NCBI GenBank assembly: GCA_038240335.1
Contig: JBBSDV010000075.1
Coordinates: 1-14,452 of the forward strand
Source: JBBSDV01 sp038240335
GTDB taxonomy: Bacteria; Chloroflexota; Dehalococcoidia; DSTF01; JACRBR01
Reading direction: 5' to 3'
DNA length: 14,452 nt
Below are positions 1 through 7,731 of this stretch, one piece after another. Under the pieces are notes generated by a model. The model searched no databases. It was given only the letters and a program-made list of their open reading frames with translations, and was not told the origin of the DNA. The position numbers and the translations under genes are program-made. The number at the start of each line of letters is the position of its first letter. The first letter of the stretch is position 1.

Positions 1-276
1 ACCCACATCCACGTTCGAACGACGTCGCGAGACTCGTCTCGCGACCAACAATTCGCCGAGGCGGTTCGGCGAGACGCGCCGGTGCCGCCAGCCGGCGGCA
101 TCCTGTATGTCGTGAACGCGCCGAAGGGCCTGACCTTCTTCGGTGACTCGCGGTTGGAACAACTGACGCAGCTCTATCTCCCTGTCGGCACGGTACGCTC
201 CCTCGAACCCGCCGATGCGGCGGAAGCGCATGCCGCTTTGACGGCGGCCGATCGCATCTACCGGTACGCCCCGTGA
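1..276 (+). CDS. C-terminal fragment of an unidentified protein
   Basis: The frame is open from base 1 to a TGA at 274-276, giving 91 codons with no start that must be the true one, so the gene begins outside the window. The stretch ILYVVNAPKG followed by FFGDSRLEQLTQLYLP looks like one beta strand and a helical tail; no catalytic motif is visible. A GTG at 82 could give a 64-residue protein, but coding-like sequence upstream of it argues for truncation by the window edge. Its stop overlaps the GTG of the following GT2 gene by GTGA, so it belongs to the same glycan operon and is translationally coupled to it. A C-terminal tail of a membrane glycosyltransferase or another polysaccharide protein is possible, but this is only context. 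Confidence 0.6.
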   Translation, partial: THIHVRTTSRDSSRDQQFAEAVRRDAPVPPAGGILYVVNAPKGLTFFGDSRLEQLTQLYLPVGTVRSLEPADAAEAHAALTAADRIYRYAP

Positions 277-1202
277 CCGCCGAGCCAACATGCCGCGTCG
301 GCGTCGTCGTGGTGCACTGGCGCGGCATGGCCGACACGCGGGAGTGCCTCGCATCGCTGGCGCAGCTCGATTACCTCGAACTCGATATCGTGGTCGTCAC
401 CAACGGTCCCGGCGATTTCGATGCCGTGGCCGCTGCCGCAGCGTGTCCCGGCGCCCGCATCATCGCGCTCCCGGACAATCGTGGTTACGCGGCGGGCTGC
501 AACGCGGGCGCACGCGCCGTGCTCGAACGCGGCGCAGACGTCGTCTTGCTGCTCAACAACGACACGACCGTCGCACCCGATCTCGCCACGCACCTACTCG
601 CCGCCTTCGACGCAGAGCCCCGCGCCGGCATCGCCGGCCCCGTCGTCACGTACTACGACGATCCGACGCTCGTCTGGTCGGCGGGCGGCACATTGCAGCG
701 CACGCTCGGGTACACGCGCCACAACCGCTTCCGATCGAGAAGCGTCCAGGCCACGAATCAAGCGTGCGACTACATCAGCGGCTCCGCAATCGCGATCCGC
801 CGCGCCGTGCTTGAGCGCGTGGGCGACCTGGATGAGCGGTACTTTCACTACTTCGAGGATGTCGACATCTGCGAGCGGGCGCGCGCAGCCGGATATCACA
901 GCGTCACCGTGGCGTCCGCCTCCGTCCGGCACAAGGTGTCGGCGGCGGCCGGCGAGCGTGGCTCGAACCGCCTCAACGACGCGCAGGCCTACTACTTCAC
1001 CCGCAATCGCTGGCACTTTTTGCACCGGAACGTGCAGGGCGTCCAACGCTGGATCGCCCTTGCGAGCCAACTCGTGGTGCTGTTTCCGTACGAGATGGCG
1101 AAGGCGGGGGCCGCGCGGAACTGGCCCGAGCTGCGCGGCCGGACAGCGGGCATCGTCGACGCTGTCCGCGGCCGCGATGGCCCGCGCGGTGCGACGTCGT
1201 GA
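273..1202 (+). CDS. Family 2 glycosyltransferase (WbbL/rhamnosyltransferase-like)
   Basis: This 309-residue protein should transfer a sugar from a nucleotide-sugar donor to a growing glycan at the cytoplasmic face of the membrane. Visible GT2 (GT-A fold) marks are the N-terminal beta strand VGVVVVHW (residues 9-16), the nucleotide-binding region PDNRGYAAGCNAG (67-79), the DxD-equivalent LLNND (93-97) that binds the metal and diphosphate, ISGSAIAIRR in the middle, and FEDVDICERARAAGY, which holds the ED pair expected to supply the catalytic base. The order and spacing match WbbL-type rhamnosyltransferases, but donor and acceptor cannot be read from sequence. The GTG start at 273 is supported by the 4-base GTGA overlap with the previous stop, and its own stop overlaps the next GTG the same way. 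There is no clear transmembrane segment; the hydrophobic stretch near residues 262-275 may be membrane-associated. Confidence 0.9.
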   Translation: MTAEPTCRVGVVVVHWRGMADTRECLASLAQLDYLELDIVVVTNGPGDFDAVAAAAACPGARIIALPDNRGYAAGCNAGARAVLERGADVVLLLNNDTTVAPDLATHLLAAFDAEPRAGIAGPVVTYYDDPTLVWSAGGTLQRTLGYTRHNRFRSRSVQATNQACDYISGSAIAIRRAVLERVGDLDERYFHYFEDVDICERARAAGYHSVTVASASVRHKVSAAAGERGSNRLNDAQAYYFTRNRWHFLHRNVQGVQRWIALASQLVVLFPYEMAKAGAARNWPELRGRTAGIVDAVRGRDGPRGATS

Positions 1203-2308
1203 AGATCCTGATGATCGTGCCGTACCCCATCGTGCCCGCCGACGAGGGTGGCCGCCGCCGCGCCGTCAGCCTGATCAAGCACCTGGCCGTCGAGCACACC
1301 GTCGTCCTCCTGACTCCGCGATCATCCGCCTACGAAGGCTGCGATCTGCCCGCGACCATGTACCAAACAACCCCAGCGGGCCGGCGTCACCAGATCGTCT
1401 CCCCTGGATTCCTTCGCCGGGCCTTCGCGATTATTCGCGACGAGCGGCCGGATGTGATCCTGATCGAATACGCGTGGTCGGGGCTGCACGGCGCATTGCT
1501 CGCGCGACGCTTCGGTTTGCCGCTCATCCTCGATGCGCCGAACGTGGAAGGCGACCGCTACCGCAGCACCGGCACGCGCTTCTGGCGGGCAATCGCCGCG
1601 TATGAATCGCTCGTGACCCGCGTGGCCACGCAGATCTTCGTCGTGTCGGAGGATGACCGCCGGCGATTCATCGCAACCGGGGTGCGGGCCACGAAGCTGC
1701 AGGTCGTGCCGAACGGCGTCGATCCTGATGCGATGCATCCAGATGCAGCTGCCCGCGCCGCCGTCCGCAGCGAGCTAGGCATTGCTGCCGGCACCGTACT
1801 GCATCTGTTCTTCGGGCAGCTCGACTATGGTCCGAACCGCGACGCGCTCGCCGTCATCGCGCGAGAGCTCATCCCGCGCCTGGATGCGCAGGATCGACCG
1901 TACGAGCTAGTCGTCACCGGCAAGGGCGACATCGAACGCCTGCGTTCGACTTATCGCCATGCGCGCCTCAGGTTCGTCGGCGCCGTGCCGTCGATCGCGT
2001 CCTACATCAACGCCGCCGATGACGTACTCGTGCCGATCACCAGCGGCGGCGGCACGCGGCTCAAGGTCCTCGAGTCGATCGCCTGTGGCGCGCCGGTCGT
2101 GTCGACGAGCATCGGCGCGGAGGGAATCGACCGAAGCGTGTGCGGAGACCTGCTCTCGATCGCCGATGATTGGGAAGCATTCGTCGCGCGCCTGCCCGGC
2201 AATCCCTCGCTCGAGAGCAGCCGCGCTGTACCGGCCGGCTTTCTCGATATGTATAGTTGGGCTAACATCGTCCGACGCATCGACTGGCGGCTGCCCGCCG
2301 CGCGTTAG
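1199..2308 (+). CDS. Family 4 glycosyltransferase
   Basis: A 369-residue GT-B glycosyltransferase, expected to be cytoplasmic or peripheral to the membrane and to use a nucleotide-sugar donor with retention of configuration. The N-terminal domain starts MKILMIVPYPIVP and has the acceptor-side loop DEGGRRR (residues 15-21). The linker FVVSEDDRRRF (147-157) and PNGVD (171-175) mark the change to the C-terminal domain. The donor-binding region is GGGTRLKVLESIACGAPVVS (283-302), with E292 at the position of the conserved GT4 glutamate. Length is normal for the family. The GTG start overlaps the GT2 stop as GTGA, indicating coupled translation. The next gene starts 16 bases after the stop. The specific sugar is unknown. 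Confidence 0.9.
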   Translation: MKILMIVPYPIVPADEGGRRRAVSLIKHLAVEHTVVLLTPRSSAYEGCDLPATMYQTTPAGRRHQIVSPGFLRRAFAIIRDERPDVILIEYAWSGLHGALLARRFGLPLILDAPNVEGDRYRSTGTRFWRAIAAYESLVTRVATQIFVVSEDDRRRFIATGVRATKLQVVPNGVDPDAMHPDAAARAAVRSELGIAAGTVLHLFFGQLDYGPNRDALAVIARELIPRLDAQDRPYELVVTGKGDIERLRSTYRHARLRFVGAVPSIASYINAADDVLVPITSGGGTRLKVLESIACGAPVVSTSIGAEGIDRSVCGDLLSIADDWEAFVARLPGNPSLESSRAVPAGFLDMYSWANIVRRIDWRLPAAR

Positions 2309-2312
2309 CACC

Positions 2313-2321
2313 GGAAAGAGG
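2313..2321 (+). promoter_or_regulatory. Shine-Dalgarno-like sequence deciding a GTG start
   Basis: GGAAAGAGG lies just after the stop of the GT4 gene and 3 to 6 bases before the GTG at 2325, depending on which purines pair with 16S rRNA. It is the only junction in this operon that is not a 4-base overlap, so re-initiation here needs its own ribosome binding site. It selects GTG 2325 as the start of the following gene, although the frame is open far upstream inside the previous gene. Confidence 0.55.
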
Positions 2322-2324
2322 TCT

Positions 2325-3680
2325 GTGCAGCCCCCAACGAGCAGTCAGCGACCAAAGCGCATTCTCGTTCTCTGCCGCGCCGTGTTCGGGCCTCGGATGT
2401 CGAGTCCCGGTATTCGCGCCCGCCACATCGCCGAAGTGCTCGCCGAGGAACTGCCGGACGCGCAGATCACGCTCGGCATCCCCGGCAGCGGCCGTGCCTC
2501 GCACGAGACGGCGGTAGAAGGTGACGATGCCGCGCTGCCGTACACGATCGCGAAGTTCACGCTGAAGAGCCTCCCCGGCCTGCTCTGGTCGAACGACGTG
2601 CTCATCGCCAACGACTTTCCGCCGCTGGCCATGCTCGCCTTTCCGTGGAAGAAGTTCGTTCTCGACTACTACACGATCTATTTCATCGAATGGCTCGAAA
2701 ACAGCCGCGACGCGCTAGGCGAGAGCAAGCGCAAACGCGCCGCATGGATGTCCGGCGCACGGCGGCGCATCGGCGCCGAGCTGCTCTACGGCGATCTGAT
2801 CGTCTGCGCGAACGATCGCCAGAAGGACTACTACGTCGGCGCATCGATCGGCCTCGGCCTCATCGACCCCGCCGCGTACGACGTCGATCCGAGCATGCGC
2901 CACCTCATCGCGCCCGCGCCTCACGGGGTTCGCGGCGATCCGCTGCTGAAGGCGGGCGGCCCCGTCCTCAAGGGCGTCTATTCAGGCATCCGCACCACCG
3001 ACAAGCTGATCCTCTGGAACGGCGGCATCCTTCAGTGGTACGACCCGCTGACGCTGCTCCGCGCGCTCGCCCGCATCCGCGAGCATCGCGACGACGTGAA
3101 GCTCGTCTTCGTCGGCGGCGCATATCCCGGCCTCGGCGCGATGGGACTCGGCAAGCGCTTCCAGGAGACGGTCGACCTCGCCAAGGAACTCGGCCTCTAC
3201 AACAACACCGTCTTCTTCGACCTGACATGGGTGCCGTACGACAAGATCAAGGATTACATGCTCGAGGCGGATCTCTCCGTCTGCACGTACTTCGACAACC
3301 TCGAAACGCACTTTTCGCTGCGCACACGCTTCGTCGACGTCTTCTGGGGCGAGTTGCCGCTCATCTGCACGGAGGGCGACGTCTTCGCCGATATGGTGCG
3401 CGATCGGCAGCTCGGCATCGCAGTGCCGCAGGAGGATGTCGGCGCCGTCGCGGACGCGATCGAGAAGCTGCTCGATGATCGCGCCTTCTACGATCAGTGC
3501 AAGGCAAACATTCGTGAGAACAACAAGCGCATGACGTGGAATGTCTCGCTCCAGCCCATCGTCGACTTCTGCCGGAATCCGACCTCCAGCGCCCTGCCGA
3601 AGTGGCGCCGCAGCATCCTTCTCGCCGGCGCGTGGAGTCAGTGGCTCGCCGCGCGCGCCGTCGGCGTGTGGATGCGATGA
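2325..3680 (+). CDS. Glycosyltransferase, GT-B fold, tandem paralogue 1
   Basis: Using GTG 2325 the protein has 451 residues. It belongs to a glycosyltransferase group (COG0438-like) remembered by SSPGIR near the N-terminus (here 26-31), an ADxxLCASxRQRDFW-like segment (here CANDRQKDYY, 161-170), LLWGGGI..W.D (here LWNGGILQWYD, 230-240), LETRFSFRTR (here LETHFSLRTR, 326-335) and a following T.GD motif (here FWGELPLICTEGD, 340-352). The E(x7)E signature of classical GT4 enzymes is not obvious; the donor site probably lies in the conserved LETHFS-to-GDV block. The frame remains open upstream into the previous gene, but that part is antisense-like arginine/serine-rich translation and was excluded. 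Its stop overlaps the next ATG as ATGA. It is similar over its whole length to the next gene, so the pair arose by duplication. Donor and acceptor are unknown. Confidence 0.85.
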   Translation: MQPPTSSQRPKRILVLCRAVFGPRMSSPGIRARHIAEVLAEELPDAQITLGIPGSGRASHETAVEGDDAALPYTIAKFTLKSLPGLLWSNDVLIANDFPPLAMLAFPWKKFVLDYYTIYFIEWLENSRDALGESKRKRAAWMSGARRRIGAELLYGDLIVCANDRQKDYYVGASIGLGLIDPAAYDVDPSMRHLIAPAPHGVRGDPLLKAGGPVLKGVYSGIRTTDKLILWNGGILQWYDPLTLLRALARIREHRDDVKLVFVGGAYPGLGAMGLGKRFQETVDLAKELGLYNNTVFFDLTWVPYDKIKDYMLEADLSVCTYFDNLETHFSLRTRFVDVFWGELPLICTEGDVFADMVRDRQLGIAVPQEDVGAVADAIEKLLDDRAFYDQCKANIRENNKRMTWNVSLQPIVDFCRNPTSSALPKWRRSILLAGAWSQWLAARAVGVWMR

Positions 3681-5035
3681 GGAAGATCCTCGTGCTCTGC
3701 CACGCGATCGTCGGCACCAGGATGGCCAGTCCCGGCATGCGCAGCTACAACATCGCGCGCGTCCTCCAGAAGCATCTACCGGACGACGAAGTGACGCTCG
3801 TGCTGCCGCCCAAGCTGCCTTCGGATCTCGATCCCGCGAGCGTCAACTTCAGGGTCGTCAAGCCCGATCAGCGCGAGCTGGCGAAGCTCGTCGGCGACGC
3901 CGATATCATCGTCGCCGCGAAATTCCCCCTCAAGCTGCTGCCCTTCGCACGGAAGGCGCGCCGCGTGCTCGATCTCTACACGCCATTCTTCACCGAGTGG
4001 ATGGAGATGTCGAAGAGCGACCCGAGCAAGACCCACCGCAAAGCATGGATCGAACCGCGGCGCAAGAATCTGATGGCGCAGATGGCCGCCGCGGACCTGA
4101 TCCTATGCTCGAACGAGCGCCAGCGCGATCTCGTGACCGGCATCATGGGCACGCTCGGGTTCATCACGCCGCGCGCCTACGACGAAGACCCGACGCTCGA
4201 GCGGCTGATCAAGATCGCGCCGCTCGGCACCCGCGACGTCGCCCCGCGACCCGCCGCGCCGCTGATGAAGGGCATGATCCCCGGCATTCGCGAAACGGAC
4301 ACCGTGTTGCTGTGGAACGGCACGATCGTCGAATGGTACGACCTCGACGTGCTGATCCGCGCCATGCATCGCCTCAGCCTTGAGCGTGACGACATCAAGC
4401 TCGTCTTCATGGGCACCGAACACCCGGATAGTTTCGGTTCAAAGCCGCTTGAAGGACTTGGCGGCGGCGCAACGCGTGCGGCGATCGAGCAGTGCCAGCA
4501 GCTGGGCATTCTCGACAAGAGCGTCTTCTTCAACTTCGGATGGGCCAGCGACGCCCAGACGGAGCAGTACCTGCTCGAGTCCGACATCGGCGTCTGCACC
4601 TACTTCGACGGTCTCGAGACGCGCTACTCGTTCCGCGTGCGCTACCTCGACTTGTTCTGGGGCGAGGTGCCGATCATCTGCACCCGTGGCGACGTCGTCT
4701 CGGAGATGGTCGACAAGGAGCCGCTCGGCATTTCGGTCCCCGAGGCGGATCTTGATGCGCTCGTCGATGCGATCCGGCGGCTCACCGACGACAAGGAGCT
4801 GCGCGCGCTCTGCAGGCAGAACCTGCACCGGCTCCGCGAGGAGTTCACGTGGGACAACACGCTGCAGCCCCTCGTCGAGTTCTGCCGCCATCCCGAAAGC
4901 GTGCTCCGTCAGCCGATCGAGCGCCTGTTGCCAATCGCCTTCCACACGCTCGACTGGCTGGCATCCCAGGCCCACTACAACGTCCGCTACGGCCTGCGCG
5001 CCAAGCTCCGCAACATGCGCGCCCGCCGAAGCTAA
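3677..5035 (+). CDS. Glycosyltransferase, GT-B fold, tandem paralogue 2
   Basis: A 452-residue protein starting at ATG 3677, which overlaps the previous stop as ATGA. It repeats the layout of its neighbour: KILVLCHAIVG at the N-terminus, ASPGMR (17-22), CSNERQRD (144-151), LLWNGTIVEWYD (211-222), DDIKLVFMG, LETRYSFRVR (313-322) and FWGEVPIICTRGD (327-339). From the YLLESD segment to the RLTDD segment I count about 43 identical positions in 74 against paralogue 1 by eye; the region between about residues 40 and 95 is much more diverged, as expected if the two accept different substrates. The C-terminus (IERLLPIAFHTLDWLASQAHYN) is amphipathic and could touch the membrane. It is the last gene of the overlapping operon. 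Sugar specificity cannot be stated. Confidence 0.85.
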   Translation: MRKILVLCHAIVGTRMASPGMRSYNIARVLQKHLPDDEVTLVLPPKLPSDLDPASVNFRVVKPDQRELAKLVGDADIIVAAKFPLKLLPFARKARRVLDLYTPFFTEWMEMSKSDPSKTHRKAWIEPRRKNLMAQMAAADLILCSNERQRDLVTGIMGTLGFITPRAYDEDPTLERLIKIAPLGTRDVAPRPAAPLMKGMIPGIRETDTVLLWNGTIVEWYDLDVLIRAMHRLSLERDDIKLVFMGTEHPDSFGSKPLEGLGGGATRAAIEQCQQLGILDKSVFFNFGWASDAQTEQYLLESDIGVCTYFDGLETRYSFRVRYLDLFWGEVPIICTRGDVVSEMVDKEPLGISVPEADLDALVDAIRRLTDDKELRALCRQNLHRLREEFTWDNTLQPLVEFCRHPESVLRQPIERLLPIAFHTLDWLASQAHYNVRYGLRAKLRNMRARRS

Positions 5036-5093
5036 CCGACGACGGCTCGACGCCACGTCGCAACGTAGCAGCCCTCCATCCTCGATCTCTCTC

Positions 5094-5163
5094 TGCCGCC
5101 GCGCTGCCGCCTCCGACCTCCGGCGTCCGACTCCCGCCTCCCCACCTCCCGCATCTCTCACGC
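5094..5163 (+). repeat. GC-rich heptad array upstream of the aminotransferase
   Basis: About ten 7-base units read toward the aminotransferase gene. The clearest are CGCCTCC at 5108, GACCTCC at 5115, GGCGTCC at 5122, GACTCCC at 5129, GCCTCCC at 5136 and CACCTCC at 5143; the outer units are weaker. The consensus near GACCTCC shares register positions 2, 3 and 6 with the AACTACN arrays upstream of translin, the tautomerase and rnhB. The array ends 6 bases before the TACGAT hexamer at 5170. The strand is strongly pyrimidine-rich, so part of the signal could be low complexity, but the 7-base spacing of TCC is visible. Confidence 0.55.
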
Positions 5164-5169
5164 ACCCGC

Positions 5170-5175
5170 TACGAT
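5170..5175 (+). promoter_or_regulatory. Candidate -10 element of a leaderless promoter (aminotransferase)
   Basis: TACGAT, preceded by CGC, ends 6 bases before the ATG at 5182. The same CGCTACGAT followed by 6 bases and ATG occurs before the VTT membrane gene on the other strand. No Shine-Dalgarno is present between it and the start and no TTGACA-like -35 is seen; that position is taken by the heptad array. Transcription would begin at or next to the ATG. It implies that the aminotransferase can be transcribed apart from the glycosyltransferase operon. Confidence 0.5.
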
Positions 5176-5181
5176 GCCGGC

Positions 5182-6402
5182 ATGGCAATACTCGCACTGC
5201 GCGGCGGCACGCCGCTGCGGACGAAACCCTGGCCGGAGTGGCCGCAGCACGACGAGCGTGAGCTCGCCAACGTCACGCGTGTCCTCGAAAGCGGGAACTG
5301 GGGCGGCTTCCCCTCGCCTAACGTCATGGCGGGCGAGTTCGCGGAGCGCTTCGCCGCCTACCACGGCGCCACGTACGGCATCTGCACGACCGGCGGCACG
5401 ACGGCGCTCGAAGTAGGGCTCCGGGCCGCCGGCCTCGAGCGCGGTGACGAAGTGCTCGTGCCGGCGCTGACGTTCTACGCAACCGCGTTCGCGGCGCTCG
5501 TGCAGGGCTTCAAGCCCGTGTTTGTCGACGTCGATCCGAACACGTGGTGCATCGACGTCGCGCAGATCGAACGGCACATCACGCCCGATACGCGCGCGAT
5601 CCTCCCCGTGCACCTCGGCTCCCGCATGGCGAACATGGATCGCATCGGCGAGATCGCGGCGGCGCGCAAGCTCGTCGTCATAGAGGACTGTGCGCATATG
5701 CACGGCGGCTTTTGGCGCGAACGGGGTGCCGGCACGCTCGGCGACGTGGGCTGCTTCAGCTTTCAGTCATCGAAGCTGATGACCGCCGGCGAGGGCGGCA
5801 TCATCATCACCAACGACGAGACGTATGCGGCACGCTGCAATGCGTACGTGAACTCCGGCCGCGGCTCAACAACGGACCGGCAGGCCGCCGAGGGCACGAT
5901 GCTCGGCTGGAATTATCGGATCACCGAGTTCCAGGCCGCCGTTCTGCTGGCGCAGCTCGAACGCCTGCCGGAGCAGATCGCCCGCCGGAACGCCAACATC
6001 GCCCACTTCGAGCAACGGATCGCCGAGATCGAGGGTGTCGGCACGCTGGCGCACGACGAGCGAATGACGACGAAGTCCGGCTACGGCGTCATCCTCCGGT
6101 ACGACGAAAACGCGTGGCGCGGCATCTCCCGCGATCGCTTCGCATGGGCGCTGCACAAGGAGGGGATGAAGCTGTACGGCGCGTTCTACACCCCCGTGTA
6201 CCAGGCGCCGCTCTTCGCCTGGAAGGATGCCCCGATCGCCGTCGACTACAGCCAGACGCACTGCCCGGTCGCCGAGAAGGCGGCGTGGAAGGAGATGATC
6301 TGGCTCCCGCACGAGGTCTTCCTCGGCACGACCGCCGACGTCGACGACCTCTGCGACGCGATCGAAAAGCTGCGCGCGAACATCGGCGAGCTGGCCGAAT
6401 AG
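5182..6402 (+). CDS. DegT/DnrJ/EryC1/StrS aminotransferase, AHBA synthase/StsC-like
   Basis: A 406-residue fold-type I PLP enzyme, expected to move an amino group from glutamine or glutamate to a keto-sugar or keto-cyclitol in the cytoplasm. The Schiff-base lysine is K198 in FSFQSSKLMTAGEGG (192-206). D169 in VIEDCAHMHGG (166-176) would bind the pyridine nitrogen. TTGGTTALE (69-77) is the phosphate-binding start of the large domain. Three details match AHBA synthase (RifK) and scyllo-inosose aminotransferases (StsC) rather than typical sugar aminotransferases: CAHMHG with His where sugar enzymes usually have Gln, FQ..KLMTAGEGG, and VHLGSRMANMD (143-153). The opening ALRGGTPLRTKPWPEWP is also typical of that group. 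ATG 5182 is the only start in frame that begins at the conserved N-terminus. It lies 146 bases downstream of the glycosyltransferase operon and likely serves it. The substrate is not settled. Confidence 0.88.
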   Translation: MAILALRGGTPLRTKPWPEWPQHDERELANVTRVLESGNWGGFPSPNVMAGEFAERFAAYHGATYGICTTGGTTALEVGLRAAGLERGDEVLVPALTFYATAFAALVQGFKPVFVDVDPNTWCIDVAQIERHITPDTRAILPVHLGSRMANMDRIGEIAAARKLVVIEDCAHMHGGFWRERGAGTLGDVGCFSFQSSKLMTAGEGGIIITNDETYAARCNAYVNSGRGSTTDRQAAEGTMLGWNYRITEFQAAVLLAQLERLPEQIARRNANIAHFEQRIAEIEGVGTLAHDERMTTKSGYGVILRYDENAWRGISRDRFAWALHKEGMKLYGAFYTPVYQAPLFAWKDAPIAVDYSQTHCPVAEKAAWKEMIWLPHEVFLGTTADVDDLCDAIEKLRANIGELAE

Positions 6403-6651
6403 CGTCGCGCACAGTCCCCACCCGCAGCGGTACGCTCGTTAGTTCGGTGCAGCACGCAAAAGGTTGCGACCGCCGCTTAGCGCGCTGCTGGACGAGCAAC
6501 AGGCACGGCAGGGATATCTACATCGAAGGCGCAGAGATCGCGAGCTTATTGTTTAACCGGGAAGGCGCGCAGGATCGGACAATGGCGCGCCGTCTCGGGT
6601 ATCTGTGTGCATCGCATGTCCAACATCTAACATCGGCACGTGGAGCCGACA
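6403..6651. other. Intergenic region between convergent genes, nothing recognised
   Basis: The aminotransferase (+) and the metallophosphoesterase (-) converge on these 249 bases. I see no U-tailed hairpin, RNA gene or repeat array. Short open frames exist (for example + 6582-6725) but overlap the metallophosphoesterase 3' end and have no ribosome binding site or family-like sequence. Confidence 0.5.
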
Positions 6652-7587
6652 TCAGCCATCTAGATCCGCTCCGCCCATCACTGGCTGTGCGGCGCCGTGA
6701 CAAACTGTGCTGCCGCTGTCCGTGAATGTTGCGCCAGCTTCGTGCAGGAACTCCCAGTCGTAGCTGCCGGCATGCAGCGTCAGCGCGAGCACGCCGAAGG
6801 TGTCGCTGTTACGCACTTCGCTGTTCGGGATCGCCGCCGCGAAGCCGTAGTGACTACGGCCGCCCGTACCGACCACGAACTCGCGAATGCCGTATGGATC
6901 GGCGCCGCCGAGAGCGCCCTGTGGGGCGAATCGCTCGTAATTGTGCTCGTGACCGCCGAGCACGACGTCCGCACCGTAGTCGTAGAGCGTTTGCCAGATC
7001 GGCTGCATGAACGTCTGGTTGCCGTGCGAGGCGCCGGAGCTGTACCGCGGGTGGTGCCAGTACGCGAGGGTGCACGCGGCGGGATGCGCGGCGAGATCCG
7101 AACGGAGCCACGTCTCCTGAGGCGAGCCCTGCCCGCAGCCTCCGACGTTCGCACAATTGCTGTTGAGCGCAACAACGTGCCACGTACCGAGGTCGTAACT
7201 GTAGTATCCCGTTGCGGGATCACCTGCCGCTGCGCCGAAGTACGCGAAATAGCCGCTCGCGTTCTGCGTCACGTAGTCGTGGTTCCCTGTCGCCGGACGC
7301 GTATCGGCGAGATGCACGCCCCACGTCGGCCCGTAGCAGTTCGTGAATTCGGCCGCCGTGCCCGAGTCGTAGACGTTGTCCCCGAGCGTCGCGATCGTGC
7401 CGCTCAGTGTGTCGAGAATCGCCGCCGTCGCTGTGTCGCCGGTGGCGCTGCAAGAGGCGATGTCGCCCGCCGCGATGAGGACGGGATCGGCTCCGGCGTC
7501 GACACGTTGCGGCACTGCCGGCCGCACGCGCGCGACGGAGCAAGCGGCGACGCTCACTAACACCATCACCACGACTAACATCTTCAT
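6652..7587 (-). CDS. Lipoprotein metallophosphoesterase, purple-acid-phosphatase-like
   Basis: The 311-residue protein starts with a lipoprotein signal: MKML, a run of V/M/L, then the lipobox VAAC with C16, so it should be exported and anchored outside the membrane by a lipid. The calcineurin-like metal-binding motifs follow in order: AGDIASC (40-46), LGDNVYDSG (68-76), GNHDY (101-105), YWHHP (176-180) and GGHEHNYER (211-219). The first motif is GDI rather than DxH, as in PAP-like bacterial members. It probably hydrolyses phosphomonoesters or diesters at the cell surface with a two-metal centre. The frame stays open upstream to a GTG at 7638, but that adds 17 residues before an otherwise perfect signal peptide; ATG 7587 is preferred and ATG 7581 is also possible. 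No clear Shine-Dalgarno is seen. It is divergent from the translin gene. Confidence 0.85.
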   Translation of the reverse strand: MKMLVVVMVLVSVAACSVARVRPAVPQRVDAGADPVLIAAGDIASCSATGDTATAAILDTLSGTIATLGDNVYDSGTAAEFTNCYGPTWGVHLADTRPATGNHDYVTQNASGYFAYFGAAAGDPATGYYSYDLGTWHVVALNSNCANVGGCGQGSPQETWLRSDLAAHPAACTLAYWHHPRYSSGASHGNQTFMQPIWQTLYDYGADVVLGGHEHNYERFAPQGALGGADPYGIREFVVGTGGRSHYGFAAAIPNSEVRNSDTFGVLALTLHAGSYDWEFLHEAGATFTDSGSTVCHGAAQPVMGGADLDG

Positions 7588-7674
7588 AAGCAGATCATCG
7601 GCGAACCACCGGCATCCCGTCACATCTCGAACGTTCACCTCACGCAGAGTCAGGTAGCGGCGAACCGTGCGGCG

Positions 7675-7716
7675 AAGCGCGAACTACGAACGACAAGCTA
7701 CAGACTACCAACTGCC
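7675..7716 (+). repeat. AACTACN heptad array upstream of translin gene
   Basis: Five clear 7-base units start at 7682, 7689, 7696, 7703 and 7710 (AACTACG, AACGACA, AGCTACA, GACTACC, AACTGCC), with a weaker one at 7675. The units stay in exact phase without insertions. The array ends 2 bases before the TACACT hexamer of the translin promoter, so it covers the place of a -35 box and the upstream element. The unit is nearly free of G on this strand, unlike surrounding DNA. The same unit occurs in the same orientation relative to the downstream gene upstream of the tautomerase and rnhB genes. Confidence 0.75.
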
Positions 7717-7718
7717 GT

Positions 7719-7724
7719 TACACT
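7719..7724 (+). promoter_or_regulatory. Candidate -10 element of a leaderless promoter (translin)
   Basis: TACACT is followed by 7 bases and the ATG at 7732. There is no purine-rich ribosome binding site in the interval, so the transcript would start at or a base or two before the ATG. The heptad array lies immediately upstream. Confidence 0.5.
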
Positions 7725-7731
7725 CATCATT

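Noticed and set aside
5544..6725. Open frame of 393 codons in another + frame across the aminotransferase and beyond
   Set aside because: Arginine-rich out-of-frame translation of a clear PLP enzyme; the part beyond 6402 has no start signal or recognisable content.
7588..7638. Longer metallophosphoesterase starting at GTG 7638
   Set aside because: It would place 17 charged and polar residues before a perfect lipoprotein signal peptide; the ATG at 7587 gives a normal one.
7675..7716. Heptad arrays considered as CRISPR repeats
   Set aside because: Units are 7 bases with no spacers, and there are no cas genes in the window.
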